Assembly: GCA_902516225.1 (NCBI GenBank)
Contig: CABXXS010000012.1
Coordinates: 1-29,401 of the forward strand
Length of the DNA: 29,401 nucleotides
From: Puniceicoccaceae bacterium
GTDB taxonomy: Bacteria > Verrucomicrobiota > Verrucomicrobiae > Opitutales > Coraliomargaritaceae
Direction of reading: 5' to 3'
The notes below the pieces were generated by a model. That model saw only the letters and a list, made by a program, of their open reading frames with translations. It was not told the origin of the DNA and ran no database searches. The position numbers and the translations under genes are program-made. Positions 20,116 through 28,599 of the stretch are shown one piece after another; position 1 is the stretch's first letter, and each line of letters opens with the position of its first letter.

Positions 20116-21500
20116 ATGAAGGTGTACTCATAAGCTACGTCGTCGCAGCGATCCTCTTTATCTTCGGCATTAAAATGCTGGGCTCAGCCAGCACAGCTAG
20201 GAAAGGGAACTTACTCTCTTCGGTTGGTATGCTCATAGCGATAGTAGCAACCCTCACTGAGGCTAACCTAGATTACCAATGGATCGCTGCAGGTATTATT
20301 ATTGGTGCGCTCATTGGTGTAGTAGCTGCGAAGCGAGTTGAAATGACTGGGATGCCTGAACTTGTCGCTCTTCTCAACGGCTTTGGAGGCGCAGCGAGCT
20401 TCCTTGTAGGATGGGCGCAGTATACGGCAGTATACAACAACCAAGAGGTAGATATTTCCTATTTTGAAGCCTCTGTAATATTCATTGCTATCTTTATTGG
20501 TGCGATCACCTCCTCTGGTAGCTTAATTGCTTGGGGTAAGCTATCTGGGAAGATGGGTGGCAGTCCAATTACTTTTTCCGGACAGAAAGTGCTCAATCTA
20601 GTTTTTATTGTCGGTACATTCGGTCTTGGGGTAGCCTTTACCATCCTGAGCGCAGGTGATTCTGGACCTAGTATCCTCTACGCATTCCTGACATTATCTC
20701 TCTTATTAGGGGTCATGCTAGTCATACCTATTGGTGGAGGCGATATGCCTGTGGTCATCTCTTTACTTAACAGTCTATCCGGATTAGCGGCATGTGCTGC
20801 TGGCTTTGTTTTAGGAAACGTAGTTCTAATAGTGGCAGGTTCTCTAGTGGGAGCTAGTGGTCTAATCCTCACAGTGATCATGTGTAAGGCAATGAATCGT
20901 AGCCTCATTAATGTTATCTTAGGAGGATTCGGTGGGTCTAGTAGCGGCAGTAAAGAGCTCGAGGGTGAGATGAAGCCCATGAATGTGGCAGATGCCTTTT
21001 ATGTTCTCGAAGCTGCTAATAAAGTCCTCTTTATACCTGGCTATGGGATGGCTGTCGCACAAGCGCAGCACGTAGTGCGCGAATTGTCAGATCTTCTTGA
21101 AAACAACGGCTGCGAGGTCGGCTATGCTATTCACCCTGTAGCCGGGCGAATGCCTGGGCACATGAATGTACTACTCGCTGAAGCGGACGTACCTTATGAA
21201 CAACTCCTAGAAATGGATGCTGCTAATGCTCAACTACCCCTCACCGACGTAGCTATAGTCATAGGGGCCAATGATGTGGTTAACCCCGCAGCACAGGAGG
21301 ATCCAGGATCTCCAATTTATGGGATGCCCATAATTAATGCCCACCAAGCAAAGACAGTATTTTGCCTCAAACGCGGCCAAGGCACCGGTTTCTCGGGTCT
21401 GCAAAACCAACTCTTTGGAATGGACAATACCCGAATGGTTTACGGTGACGCTAAGTCCACTATTGGCAGCCTTGTTAACGAATTTAAGAACACGGACTAA
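20112..21500 (+). CDS. pntB: NAD(P) transhydrogenase beta subunit
   Basis: Membrane plus NADP-binding subunit of 462 residues, the normal length. The first ~280 residues hold about eight or nine hydrophobic helices with the conserved MPELVALLNGFGGAASFLVG, SGSLIAWGKLSGKM and GGGDMPVVISLLNSLSGLAA. The C-terminal domain III starts about residue 290 and shows VLFIPGYGMAVAQAQHVVRE, AIHPVAGRMPGHMNVLLAEA, GANDVVNPAAQEDPGSPIYG and LKRGQGTGFSG, the NADP(H)-binding loops. The start overlaps pntAB by four bases. No terminator is evident after it. Confidence 0.96.
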   Translation: MNEGVLISYVVAAILFIFGIKMLGSASTARKGNLLSSVGMLIAIVATLTEANLDYQWIAAGIIIGALIGVVAAKRVEMTGMPELVALLNGFGGAASFLVGWAQYTAVYNNQEVDISYFEASVIFIAIFIGAITSSGSLIAWGKLSGKMGGSPITFSGQKVLNLVFIVGTFGLGVAFTILSAGDSGPSILYAFLTLSLLLGVMLVIPIGGGDMPVVISLLNSLSGLAACAAGFVLGNVVLIVAGSLVGASGLILTVIMCKAMNRSLINVILGGFGGSSSGSKELEGEMKPMNVADAFYVLEAANKVLFIPGYGMAVAQAQHVVRELSDLLENNGCEVGYAIHPVAGRMPGHMNVLLAEADVPYEQLLEMDAANAQLPLTDVAIVIGANDVVNPAAQEDPGSPIYGMPIINAHQAKTVFCLKRGQGTGFSGLQNQLFGMDNTRMVYGDAKSTIGSLVNEFKNTD

Positions 21501-21755
21501 CTTCTAAATACTCAGTAATTAGTTTCTGTAAGAAAAATATATTATATGTAAGAACAAACAAAGTGGTCCGTGGAACTACTATAGCCCTTTAAAAGGATCC
21601 CTCTTGGAAGAGTTGTTTACTTAATATATGCAATCAGCATAATGAACTAACCTAGGCATAGGTGGGCCTTAAACCTAAAATTTATCAAGAAAATACTTGC
21701 TACAGCTATCCTGCTCCCTACTTTCCATCTTTCAATTTTCAACTGAGTAACTCCT

Positions 21756-21986
<231 letters not shown>

Positions 21987-22001
21987 AAGCCATTCACAGC
22001 G

Positions 22002-22020
22002 CCCTATCATTATAGGGTTT
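22002..22020 (+). terminator. Terminator hairpin after rpmB
   Basis: CCCTAT (22002-22007) pairs with ATAGGG (22012-22017) around CATT and is followed by TTTAAG. The stem is short and the T run is only three, but its place 15 bases after the rpmB stop and ahead of the convergent xer gene fits a terminator. Confidence 0.6.
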
Positions 22021-22136
22021 AAGCACAGTAATTATGTTAATTCTGCGGTTGAATCACACCTTGGATAAAAAGTTTTCTTATTGGCATCTTGACTAACAAT
22101 TAGTGATACCAGCTAAACAGCTCTTGGATCGTGATC

Positions 22137-23066
22137 CTACTTCTTTCCTCTAGGATGATACAAGGCGTGCTCATCAACCAAACGCTGCGATTGTACGGAG
22201 GTGTAGATTTGAGTGGTCGATATATCGGCATGCCCAAGCATTTCTTGAATCGCACGTAGATCTGCTCCTCCTTCTAGTAAGTGCGTGGCAAAGGAATGGC
22301 GAAGAAGGTGAGGCTTAATGGATTTCTTGATGCCTGCACATCTGGCTTGCTCCTTAATCATCACCCAAACCATCTTACGCGAAATCGCCCTGCCTTGCTG
22401 ACTAAGAAAAAGTTCACTGCCTGTGCGAGCTTTAACAAAATGCGGACGTCCTCCTGCAAGGTAGTCTTCTACTGTTTTGACCGCGACCTCACCAATCGGT
22501 GTGATGCGCTCTTTCGAACCTTTCCCTAAAACTCGGATGTACCCTTCTTGTAAGTTAATACTTTGTAGCAAAATACCGCAGAGTTCGGATACACGTAATC
22601 CGCTACTGTAGAAAAGCTCTAAAATGGCACGGTCTCTCAGACCATGCGGTGAGCTATTAGAGGGAGCATCTAGTAGTAGTGTTACCTCCTCCCTCGAAAG
22701 CACCTCTGGTAATGTGCGAATTACCTTAGGTGCTCCAAGTAACTCAGTGACGTCATCTTCACGAATACTCTCACGTACAAGATATTTCGCTAACATACGC
22801 AAAGCCGAGATTTTACGTACTTGGCTAGCACGTGCATAATGGGCACGACTCAAACTTTCTGTCCACAAAGACAAATGAGTAGGCTCCACATCTGCCCAAC
22901 TATTAACCCCCATATCGGACAGAAATTGCACACACTGCTTCAGATCCCGAGCATATGCCTGTAGTGTATTAGCTGAAAGCCCACGCTCTAATTCTAACCA
23001 AGCTAGGAAACTCTCCAAAACTTCGTTAAAGGCAGATGGAACTCTGTCATGAAAATCATTTATCAT
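22137..23066 (-). CDS. xerD: Xer-type tyrosine recombinase
   Basis: Site-specific recombinase of the XerC/XerD type, which resolves chromosome dimers at dif. I choose ATG 23066 (309 residues), because the upstream TTG at 23105 adds 13 residues and would overlap argA. The SAM-like N-terminal domain has FLAWLELERGLSANTLQAYARDL. The catalytic set, numbered from this start, is Arg158 (SSGLRVSEL), the lysine of GKGSKER, His253 and Arg256 (PHLLRHSFATHLLEGG), His279 (MLGHADISTTQIY) and Tyr288. GADLRAIQEMLGHADIS resembles XerD more than XerC, but the choice is not certain. There are no phage or integron genes around it, so it is most likely the housekeeping copy. Confidence 0.93.
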   Translation of the reverse strand: MINDFHDRVPSAFNEVLESFLAWLELERGLSANTLQAYARDLKQCVQFLSDMGVNSWADVEPTHLSLWTESLSRAHYARASQVRKISALRMLAKYLVRESIREDDVTELLGAPKVIRTLPEVLSREEVTLLLDAPSNSSPHGLRDRAILELFYSSGLRVSELCGILLQSINLQEGYIRVLGKGSKERITPIGEVAVKTVEDYLAGGRPHFVKARTGSELFLSQQGRAISRKMVWVMIKEQARCAGIKKSIKPHLLRHSFATHLLEGGADLRAIQEMLGHADISTTQIYTSVQSQRLVDEHALYHPRGKK

Positions 23067-23129
23067 GGATTCTATAGGTTGATATCTTAAACATGTTCCT
23101 TGCAAGCTTGCATGGGAAGCACACAGTTT
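23067..23129. promoter_or_regulatory. Divergent region between xerD and argA
   Basis: With the start codons chosen here, 63 bases separate xerD (minus) from argA (plus) and must hold both promoters unless these lie inside the genes. No consensus -35/-10 pair was recognised. GGAAG at about 23116-23120 precedes the argA ATG at 23130 by nine or ten bases. Confidence 0.3.
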
Positions 23130-24440
23130 ATGATTTTGATGAACAATTCAGTAGATAGTGACCAGAGTATCAAGCCCACCGACTTACGGGGTATACTGAA
23201 GTATGTCCCCATGTTCCAAAATCAAATCTTCGTACTTGCTATAGATGGCAGTCTCGTCGCGCACGAAAACTTCCAAAATGTCTTACTCGATATCGCAGTT
23301 CTGCGTTCGCTAAATATCAAAGTAGTGCTCGTCCATGGGATAGGTCACCAACTGAAAACACTGTCCAAAGATAAGCGAGTAGATATATCGGACTCGCATG
23401 GAGTATCTAAAACAGACTTTAGCACGCTAGAGCTTGCGACTGAGGCATCCGCTATTGTCAGCCACGATATAATGCAAGGATTGACCCGTAATAAACTCAG
23501 CTGCGCGCTATGTAATGGCGTACGAAGTAAAGAGTTAGGTATCATAAAAGGCGTAGATCAGCTCAACACAGGCGCTGTGGACAAACTCGATGATGGGCTT
23601 ATACATAAATTGCTCGATGCGAATACAATTCCTTTATTCTCACCTATCGCTTTCAGTCGAGAAGGCTCACCTTTAAGAATTAATTCTGATTCGCTCGCAG
23701 CAGGCCTAGCATCGAAATTAAGAGCCTCTAAGCTAATTTTTTTAACTACAGAGGAAAGCATAAAAATAGACTCCGAGCCTTTGACTAGCATAACAGTCAA
23801 TGAGCTAGAATGTTTACTACAGACCCTACCTGAAAAATATACGCACAGACTACGAAGTAAAATACAATACGCTGTAAAAACAGTTAATGCTGGTACCCCA
23901 CGGGCACATATTCTCGATGGACGTCTCTATGGTGCGCTACTAAATGAAACTTTCGATAAAGTCGGAATCGGCACGATGGTTCATAGCAACGAGTATCAGT
24001 GTATCCGCCGTGCTGTGCCTACAGATGCTCACTCTATATATAACATTACCCAGAACGCTGTGCGTTCTGAAAGGCTACGCGAACGCTCACAAGAATCAAT
24101 TGAAGCCGAAATTAGCGACTATTTGGTTTATGAAATTGACGGAAGTATTGTCAGTTGCCTCAGCCTTAGAAGCTACGACTCTGTGCTCGAAGTCGGCAGT
24201 GTATACGTTCAACCCTTCTATCAGAACAAAGGTGTCGGTCGCAAGATGATAGAATTTGCCTGCGGCCAAGCCAAAGAACGAGATGTTAAAAGAGTATTCG
24301 CTATGACTACGCAAGCCGGTAAATTTTTCTCCGAAGTTTGCTCTTTTCTGGAGGGTACCGTAGATGATCTTCCAATAAACCGACAGGTAGAGCATAGAAA
24401 AAACGGCAGAAATTCCAGAGTCTTTTATCGTGATATCTAG
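23130..24440 (+). CDS. argA: N-acetylglutamate synthase (amino-acid N-acetyltransferase), ArgA type
   Basis: First step of arginine synthesis: acetyl-CoA + glutamate to N-acetylglutamate. The two-domain layout matches ArgA (443 residues in E. coli). An amino-acid-kinase-like domain comes first (LRGILKYVPMFQNQIFVLAI, then HENFQNVLLDIAVLRSLNIK), which usually carries the arginine feedback site. A GNAT acetyltransferase domain follows from about residue 295, with the acetyl-CoA loop VQPFYQNKGVGRKMIEFA. The start is unclear: ATG 23130 (436 residues, GGAAG upstream), ATG 23139, ATG 23112 or TTG 23100 are all in frame; the conserved part begins after all of them. The downstream small gene starts 20 bases later. 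GAEA-type AAK motifs are diverged (LVHGIGHQL), as usual for ArgA. Confidence 0.9.
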   Translation: MILMNNSVDSDQSIKPTDLRGILKYVPMFQNQIFVLAIDGSLVAHENFQNVLLDIAVLRSLNIKVVLVHGIGHQLKTLSKDKRVDISDSHGVSKTDFSTLELATEASAIVSHDIMQGLTRNKLSCALCNGVRSKELGIIKGVDQLNTGAVDKLDDGLIHKLLDANTIPLFSPIAFSREGSPLRINSDSLAAGLASKLRASKLIFLTTEESIKIDSEPLTSITVNELECLLQTLPEKYTHRLRSKIQYAVKTVNAGTPRAHILDGRLYGALLNETFDKVGIGTMVHSNEYQCIRRAVPTDAHSIYNITQNAVRSERLRERSQESIEAEISDYLVYEIDGSIVSCLSLRSYDSVLEVGSVYVQPFYQNKGVGRKMIEFACGQAKERDVKRVFAMTTQAGKFFSEVCSFLEGTVDDLPINRQVEHRKNGRNSRVFYRDI

Positions 24441-24460
24441 TTATCTAATTGGCACTTTAA

Positions 24461-24790
24461 ATGGAACTCTACCACACAACCGACCACCGCGGAGTTTCTG
24501 AGCTTAATCCAAGCATTAAAAAAATGCGCGCACTGATCGATAGTCTAGATGAGCGCAGTGTAGACGAGGCTGATCACCCAGATATATCTCTCGTACACGA
24601 CCCCAGCGGTTGGTCGCTTAGCGTCTATCCGAGCGGTATAGTAACTCTCGAAAACCTCGATGATGTAAGGGAAACGACTCGCTACATGAAGGATGTATCA
24701 CGTAACCAGGCCCACAAGCTGTGGATAAAGCTCTCATGTGGTGAGATCGAATATGTGAAAAACCTACCTTGGATACTGAACGAAGCCTGA
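24461..24790 (+). CDS. Small conserved-looking protein of unknown function
   Basis: A 109-residue soluble protein that I do not recognise. It is acidic in the first half (SLDERSVDEADHPDIS) and has a middle block PSGWSLSVYPSGIVTLENLDD that looks like a beta hairpin, then a helical RETTRYMKDVSRNQAHKLW and an end rich in aromatics (YVKNLPWILNEA). It has no signal peptide or membrane segment. It begins 20 bases after argA on the same strand, so it is probably co-transcribed with it, and ends 31 bases from the convergent phosphopantetheinyl transferase. The codon use is like its neighbours, which supports a real gene. Confidence 0.7.
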   Translation: MELYHTTDHRGVSELNPSIKKMRALIDSLDERSVDEADHPDISLVHDPSGWSLSVYPSGIVTLENLDDVRETTRYMKDVSRNQAHKLWIKLSCGEIEYVKNLPWILNEA

Positions 24791-24821
24791 GGCTAAAGTT
24801 CTGCGAAAAATTTATTTTCGA

Positions 24822-25484
24822 TTAGGTCCAAGCTAAGCTTATCACAAAGTCATCAACTATTTTGAAGGCGAACGACAGTTGCACCAATTCAGAATCAAAT
24901 CTAGCATCCATTTCTTTAATATCTGCTGTGCCTTCTGCCAAGTTAACACTAAGAGCAAGCTCTCTAAAATTTCCCAATTCACGCCAGCGGGGAAACTGAG
25001 CCTTATAAAAAGCTTCCTTCAAGCTAAATAGAATCGAAGCATTCACTTGATTATCTCCAGCAAACGAAACTTCTAGAGGATGAATTACTCGACGAGCAGC
25101 CGACTCGCTCAGTCGGTTGGTTTTCTCTAAGTCTAACCCTATAAAGGCATATTTCTCTTTTTTGGCAGCAACAGCCATAGCTATGCCTAGACTATGAGAG
25201 ATAGAACCTAGGAATCCCTGCGGCCAATTAGGTAAGCCATCTGCATCTGGTAGAGCAATCCGGTCTTCTGACCCTACTTTAGCCAAAGCTTGGCTAGCAC
25301 ATCGCCTACCAGCCTTGAATTCTTCTTGCCGATGTTTCGCCCAAGAGTGAATCATATCGTATGCATTATTGGGCAACCCAATAAGATCGGCTTCTCCAAG
25401 AGAAGAAACGGCAGTAGCACAGTCACTCGGCGCCAAAGCGTCTAGCGTATTTTGTAACCTAATAGATATTTCCTCTAGTGACAC
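24822..25484 (-). CDS. 4'-Phosphopantetheinyl transferase
   Basis: Transfers the phosphopantetheine arm of CoA to acyl or peptidyl carrier proteins. It has 220 residues, the size of the EntD/Sfp group rather than AcpS (about 120). Conserved parts are FKAGRRCASQAL, then GSISHSLGIAMAV, IGLDLEKTNRL (metal-binding aspartate/glutamate) and FSLKEAFYKAQFP with the catalytic WxxKEaxxK-like segment. The start is GTG at 25482-25484, with an AAAGGTGAG about 20 bases upstream that is too far for a good site. It is the last gene of a four-gene lipid operon, 39 bases after cfa. The EntD/Sfp class often serves polyketide or siderophore synthases, but none is visible here. Confidence 0.88.
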   Translation of the reverse strand: MSLEEISIRLQNTLDALAPSDCATAVSSLGEADLIGLPNNAYDMIHSWAKHRQEEFKAGRRCASQALAKVGSEDRIALPDADGLPNWPQGFLGSISHSLGIAMAVAAKKEKYAFIGLDLEKTNRLSESAARRVIHPLEVSFAGDNQVNASILFSLKEAFYKAQFPRWRELGNFRELALSVNLAEGTADIKEMDARFDSELVQLSFAFKIVDDFVISLAWT

Positions 25485-25523
25485 GATTAAATAAAGTGCG
25501 ATACGCTCACCTTTGGCAAGACG

Positions 25524-26750
25524 CTACGACTTTACAATTTCGACATGTTGCACGTTGATCAGGCCAGCATCGAACCCCGCTTCACAATAACTAAGGTAGT
25601 AGTTCCACTTACGGCGGAAGTTGGCATCAAAGCCCAAACTATCAACTAGCGAATCCGCGCTATTAAATGCCTGCGCCCAATATCGCAAGGTCTTCGCATA
25701 ATCAGATCCAAAACGGTGCATAGAAAGAACCTGAGTTTCGCCTGCATTGGCGACATGCTCACGTATCGCACCTGGTGAAGGCAAATGCCCGCCAGGAAAA
25801 ATATGCTTCTGTATCCAATCACAACTGCGACTATAGCTTTTGTACCTTTCATCTGGAATTGTTATCGCCTGTATCACAGCACGCCCTTTGGATCGTAGGC
25901 TACGGCTTATAATTCTGAAATAGCTATCAAGGTATTCTCGGCCTACCGCTTCAATCATTTCACAAGAAAGAACGGCATCGTATTGCCCTTTCTGGATGCG
26001 GTAGTCTTCAAGAGCAATCTCTACCCGATCATTAACCCGCTCGCTTTCAAATAAGGCTTCAGAAAATGCAAATTGCTTCTCGGAAAGGGTGATCGTTTTG
26101 ACTCGACAACCGCGCTGAGCAGCACGTAGCGCGAGTGCACCCCAACCAGATCCTATTTCAAGAATGGAGTCCCCCTCACCTACACGCGCGAGGTCGAGCA
26201 TCCTGTCAATTTTATTAATCTGAGCTTGTTCTAGGCTTTCACTAGACTCAGAAAACAGTGCACTAGAATAGGTCATTGTCTGGTCTAAAAAAGTTTTATA
26301 AAATTCGTTACTTAGGTCGTAATGTGCCTGAACATTTTCTTTACTATGCTCGATCGTGTTGCGTCTAGCCTTGTGGTAGAGGCGATTCATCTGCTGTGTT
26401 ATTAAGGAGAATCCACGTTGCACATATCCAATATCTTTTTGGTTCCTCGCTAGTAAAAGTAATAGTTTCGACAAATCTGGCGTATCCCAATCATCTCTCA
26501 CATAAGCCTCACCGAAGCCTATACTACCACCGGCAATAACAGTCTTAAAAAATCGGTCATGCTTTATATGCAACTCAAGTACCGGTTCAGTATGTTCACC
26601 CACAAACTCACACGCACCACTAGGAAAAATAATCTGCAATCTACCATAGCGTAGTCCACGCAACATCCAGACGAAGGCCCGTTCTACTAACCGTAGCCTT
26701 ATGTTAGGTAGCTTGCGTTTATTTAAGCTTAAGGTTTCCGAGGAGTCCAT
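25524..26750 (-). CDS. cfa: Cyclopropane-fatty-acyl-phospholipid synthase family methyltransferase
   Basis: SAM-dependent enzyme that adds a methylene across the double bond of unsaturated acyl chains in membrane lipids; 408 residues, as for Cfa/CmaS. The N-terminal lipid-binding part has GGSIGFGEAYVRDDWDTPDL. The methyltransferase part has NVQAHYDLSNEFYKTFLDQ, TMTYSSALF, the SAM motif LEIGSGWGALALRAA, TLSEKQ and EMIEAVGREY (with the active-site glutamate), and HIFPGGHLPS. The C-terminal YYLSYCEAGFDAGLINVQH is typical. The start overlaps the DUF1295 gene by 22 bases. Other family members methylate at the double bond without ring closure, so the product could also be a methyl or methylene fatty acid. 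Confidence 0.93.
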   Translation of the reverse strand: MDSSETLSLNKRKLPNIRLRLVERAFVWMLRGLRYGRLQIIFPSGACEFVGEHTEPVLELHIKHDRFFKTVIAGGSIGFGEAYVRDDWDTPDLSKLLLLLARNQKDIGYVQRGFSLITQQMNRLYHKARRNTIEHSKENVQAHYDLSNEFYKTFLDQTMTYSSALFSESSESLEQAQINKIDRMLDLARVGEGDSILEIGSGWGALALRAAQRGCRVKTITLSEKQFAFSEALFESERVNDRVEIALEDYRIQKGQYDAVLSCEMIEAVGREYLDSYFRIISRSLRSKGRAVIQAITIPDERYKSYSRSCDWIQKHIFPGGHLPSPGAIREHVANAGETQVLSMHRFGSDYAKTLRYWAQAFNSADSLVDSLGFDANFRRKWNYYLSYCEAGFDAGLINVQHVEIVKS

Positions 26751-27508
26751 GGAAAGAAAGTATTTGTTGTCGCTTGATAATGCCGGTACGCCTCACCACG
26801 ACTCTTAAGTGAAGATCGCTCAGCATAGGGCACCCCAGTAACAAAGCGTAGAAATAAATACATGGCAAGAGGCCCTATCCAAGATAGCCATACCAGAGAA
26901 GATCCCAGCGCTAGCAAAGTGTAGGCGAACCAGTACAGCCATTCAAAGAAATAGTTCGGATGTCGTGAATAACGCCAAAGACCACTCCGGCAAACACCAA
27001 GCCTATTACTTGGTTGGGCACGAAAAGCTGCTAATTGGCGATCCGCTAATGCTTCACCTAGCATAGACATAAATGCGATGCCGAGGCCAATGATATCCGT
27101 CAAATGTCCAAATGGCTTTGGATTATCCATAGCTACGAGGACAGGAATAAGAAAGAGAGCGATGAATAATATTTGTAGCAGGAAAAGAAAGTAAAATCTT
27201 ATAGGTGCCTTCTCACCCCAATACTCGGCCAAAGATTTATAGCGTGGGTCCTCATGCTCTCTTAAGACACGGTCTCTGAATAAGTAAAAACTTAAGCGAA
27301 GAGACCAAGCTAAGATAATTATCAAGACGAAACGCGAGCGTATAGAATCTAAATCGAACAAAATAAAGTAGGTTAGCGCACTAAAACCTAGGCCCCCTGT
27401 CCAGATGATATCTACAATAGCCATAATCCCCCGCTTGCGAGCAAAGATGTATGCAATTGTAGCTACTAAAAAACCTAGGCTAAAGAATCCGATCCAAAAA
27501 AGTAGCAT
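26729..27508 (-). CDS. DUF1295 membrane protein (steroid-reductase-like / ICMT-like fold)
   Basis: Integral membrane protein of 259 residues with about seven hydrophobic segments. DUF1295 signatures are IVDIIWTGGLGFSALTYF near the start, WSLRLSFYLFRDRVLREHEDPRY, and the C-terminal GVCRSGLWRYSRHPNYFFEWLYW, a nucleotide-binding-like motif shared with steroid 5-alpha reductases and isoprenylcysteine methyltransferases. The start ATG is at 27506-27508 without a Shine-Dalgarno. Its end overlaps cfa by 22 bases, which points to coupled translation and to a shared task in fatty-acid modification. The exact reaction is not known; reduction of a methylene or double-bond intermediate made by Cfa is a possibility, not shown. 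Confidence 0.87.
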   Translation of the reverse strand: MLLFWIGFFSLGFLVATIAYIFARKRGIMAIVDIIWTGGLGFSALTYFILFDLDSIRSRFVLIIILAWSLRLSFYLFRDRVLREHEDPRYKSLAEYWGEKAPIRFYFLFLLQILFIALFLIPVLVAMDNPKPFGHLTDIIGLGIAFMSMLGEALADRQLAAFRAQPSNRLGVCRSGLWRYSRHPNYFFEWLYWFAYTLLALGSSLVWLSWIGPLAMYLFLRFVTGVPYAERSSLKSRGEAYRHYQATTNTFFPWTPRKP

Positions 27509-27606
27509 AGCAATAGTGTAAGAGACCCCAATGATGACTGAATTTCTCTAGAGTGCAGATAACTTGCGCTAGCTGGCAAGCTCGCAAACCTCACCCTTTT
27601 GGAAGC

Positions 27607-28512
27607 TCATGATTTAGCACGCAAGGCTTCGGCTTCTTCATATATTTTTTCAGGGTAAACCCTTAGATCCCAGACAAGGCCGAGTTTTTCTAATACACGC
27701 AGGCTCCAGTAGGTCAAATCAAGTTCCCACCAGTACATACCTTGGCGAGCAGAGGATGGCCACCGGTGATGATTATTATGCCAGCCTTCGCCGAAAGTGA
27801 GCAGAGCTACCCACCAGCTGTTACGGCTCTCATCATCAGTTACGAACCTCTTACTACCAACAATATGAGTTACTGAATTTACACAAAAAGTTACATGATA
27901 AACGAGGACTGTGCTTATGAAAAAGCCCCACATAACAAGCTGGATTCCACTGGTTCCTAAAGAAGGATAAAATGCGTTTAAAATAGCGCCTAAGCCATAA
28001 AGTAGAACAATTAGTGTAATAACTGGTAATATGTGAAAGCGGTCAATAAAACGAAGCTCAGGAAATTTAGTAAGGTCTTTAATTCTATCGTGCTGGATTG
28101 AACCATATGCTCTGCAGAGGACCCAACCGATATGCGCCCAAAAGGCATCTTTCACAACTGGAGAGTGGATATCTTCTTCTTTGTCTGAGTGCTGATGATG
28201 ATGCCGATGGTTTGCAGCCCACCACATAGGGCCCAATTGTGCCGATGAAGTGCCCACCCAAGCCAACACGAACTGAAAGATTCGCCCTGTCTTGAAAGCA
28301 CGGTGTGAAAAATAACGGTGAAAGCCCGCAGTAAGAGCAAATACGCGTACTACATAAGTGAGAGCCAGCACCGCCAGCGCAACCCAACTAAATCCAGTAA
28401 ATAGTGCTCCCAAAGCCAAAACATGCATTATAAAAATAGGAGAAGACGCCATGAGTAGGCGATTATCATCATCCTCAAGAGCGTGTTGTAAAATACTACG
28501 GATTTTTTGCAT
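27607..28512 (-). CDS. Membrane fatty acid desaturase (acyl-CoA delta-9 type)
   Basis: Di-iron membrane desaturase that puts a cis double bond into saturated acyl chains; 301 residues. The three histidine boxes are HRYFSH, HRHHH and HNNHH (GEGWHNNHHRWP), ordered and spaced as in stearoyl-CoA-type enzymes. Hydrophobic segments lie about residues 28-60 and 175-215. PMWWAANHRHHHQHSD and GEGWHNNHHRWPSSARQGMY are typical of the acyl-CoA desaturase family. It heads a minus-strand operon with the DUF1295 protein (98 bases downstream), cfa and the phosphopantetheinyl transferase. It would provide the unsaturated chains that Cfa then modifies. Confidence 0.93.
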   Translation of the reverse strand: MQKIRSILQHALEDDDNRLLMASSPIFIMHVLALGALFTGFSWVALAVLALTYVVRVFALTAGFHRYFSHRAFKTGRIFQFVLAWVGTSSAQLGPMWWAANHRHHHQHSDKEEDIHSPVVKDAFWAHIGWVLCRAYGSIQHDRIKDLTKFPELRFIDRFHILPVITLIVLLYGLGAILNAFYPSLGTSGIQLVMWGFFISTVLVYHVTFCVNSVTHIVGSKRFVTDDESRNSWWVALLTFGEGWHNNHHRWPSSARQGMYWWELDLTYWSLRVLEKLGLVWDLRVYPEKIYEEAEALRAKS

Positions 28513-28599
28513 ACATCAATAAAAGGGTTAAATATATATAATTTGCAAACCTAGAGCTAATTTTAAGTAAGTCCAAACTACAGCTAACGATATTTAGTG
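28513..28599. promoter_or_regulatory. Divergent promoter region ahead of the desaturase operon and the chimeric gene
   Basis: Eighty-seven AT-rich bases separate two divergent starts. The plus strand has an exact TATAAT at 28537-28542, but no good -35 at 17 bases. On the minus strand TATATA follows a TTAGCT by 16 bases and could be the desaturase -10/-35. Both assignments are tentative. Confidence 0.35.

Noticed and set aside
21501..21755. Possible RNA gene or riboswitch before rpmB
   Set aside because: No cloverleaf, T-loop motif or convincing stem series was found; several weak -10-like hexamers lack matching -35 elements.
22126..22137. Palindrome GGATC-GT-GATCC at the end of the xer gene
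   Set aside because: Only five pairs and no T run; also no sign of a dif-like site, so it is most likely chance.
24804..24820. Hairpin CGAAAA/TTTTCG between convergent genes as a terminator
   Set aside because: Only six pairs, four of them A-T, and no separate T run on either strand.
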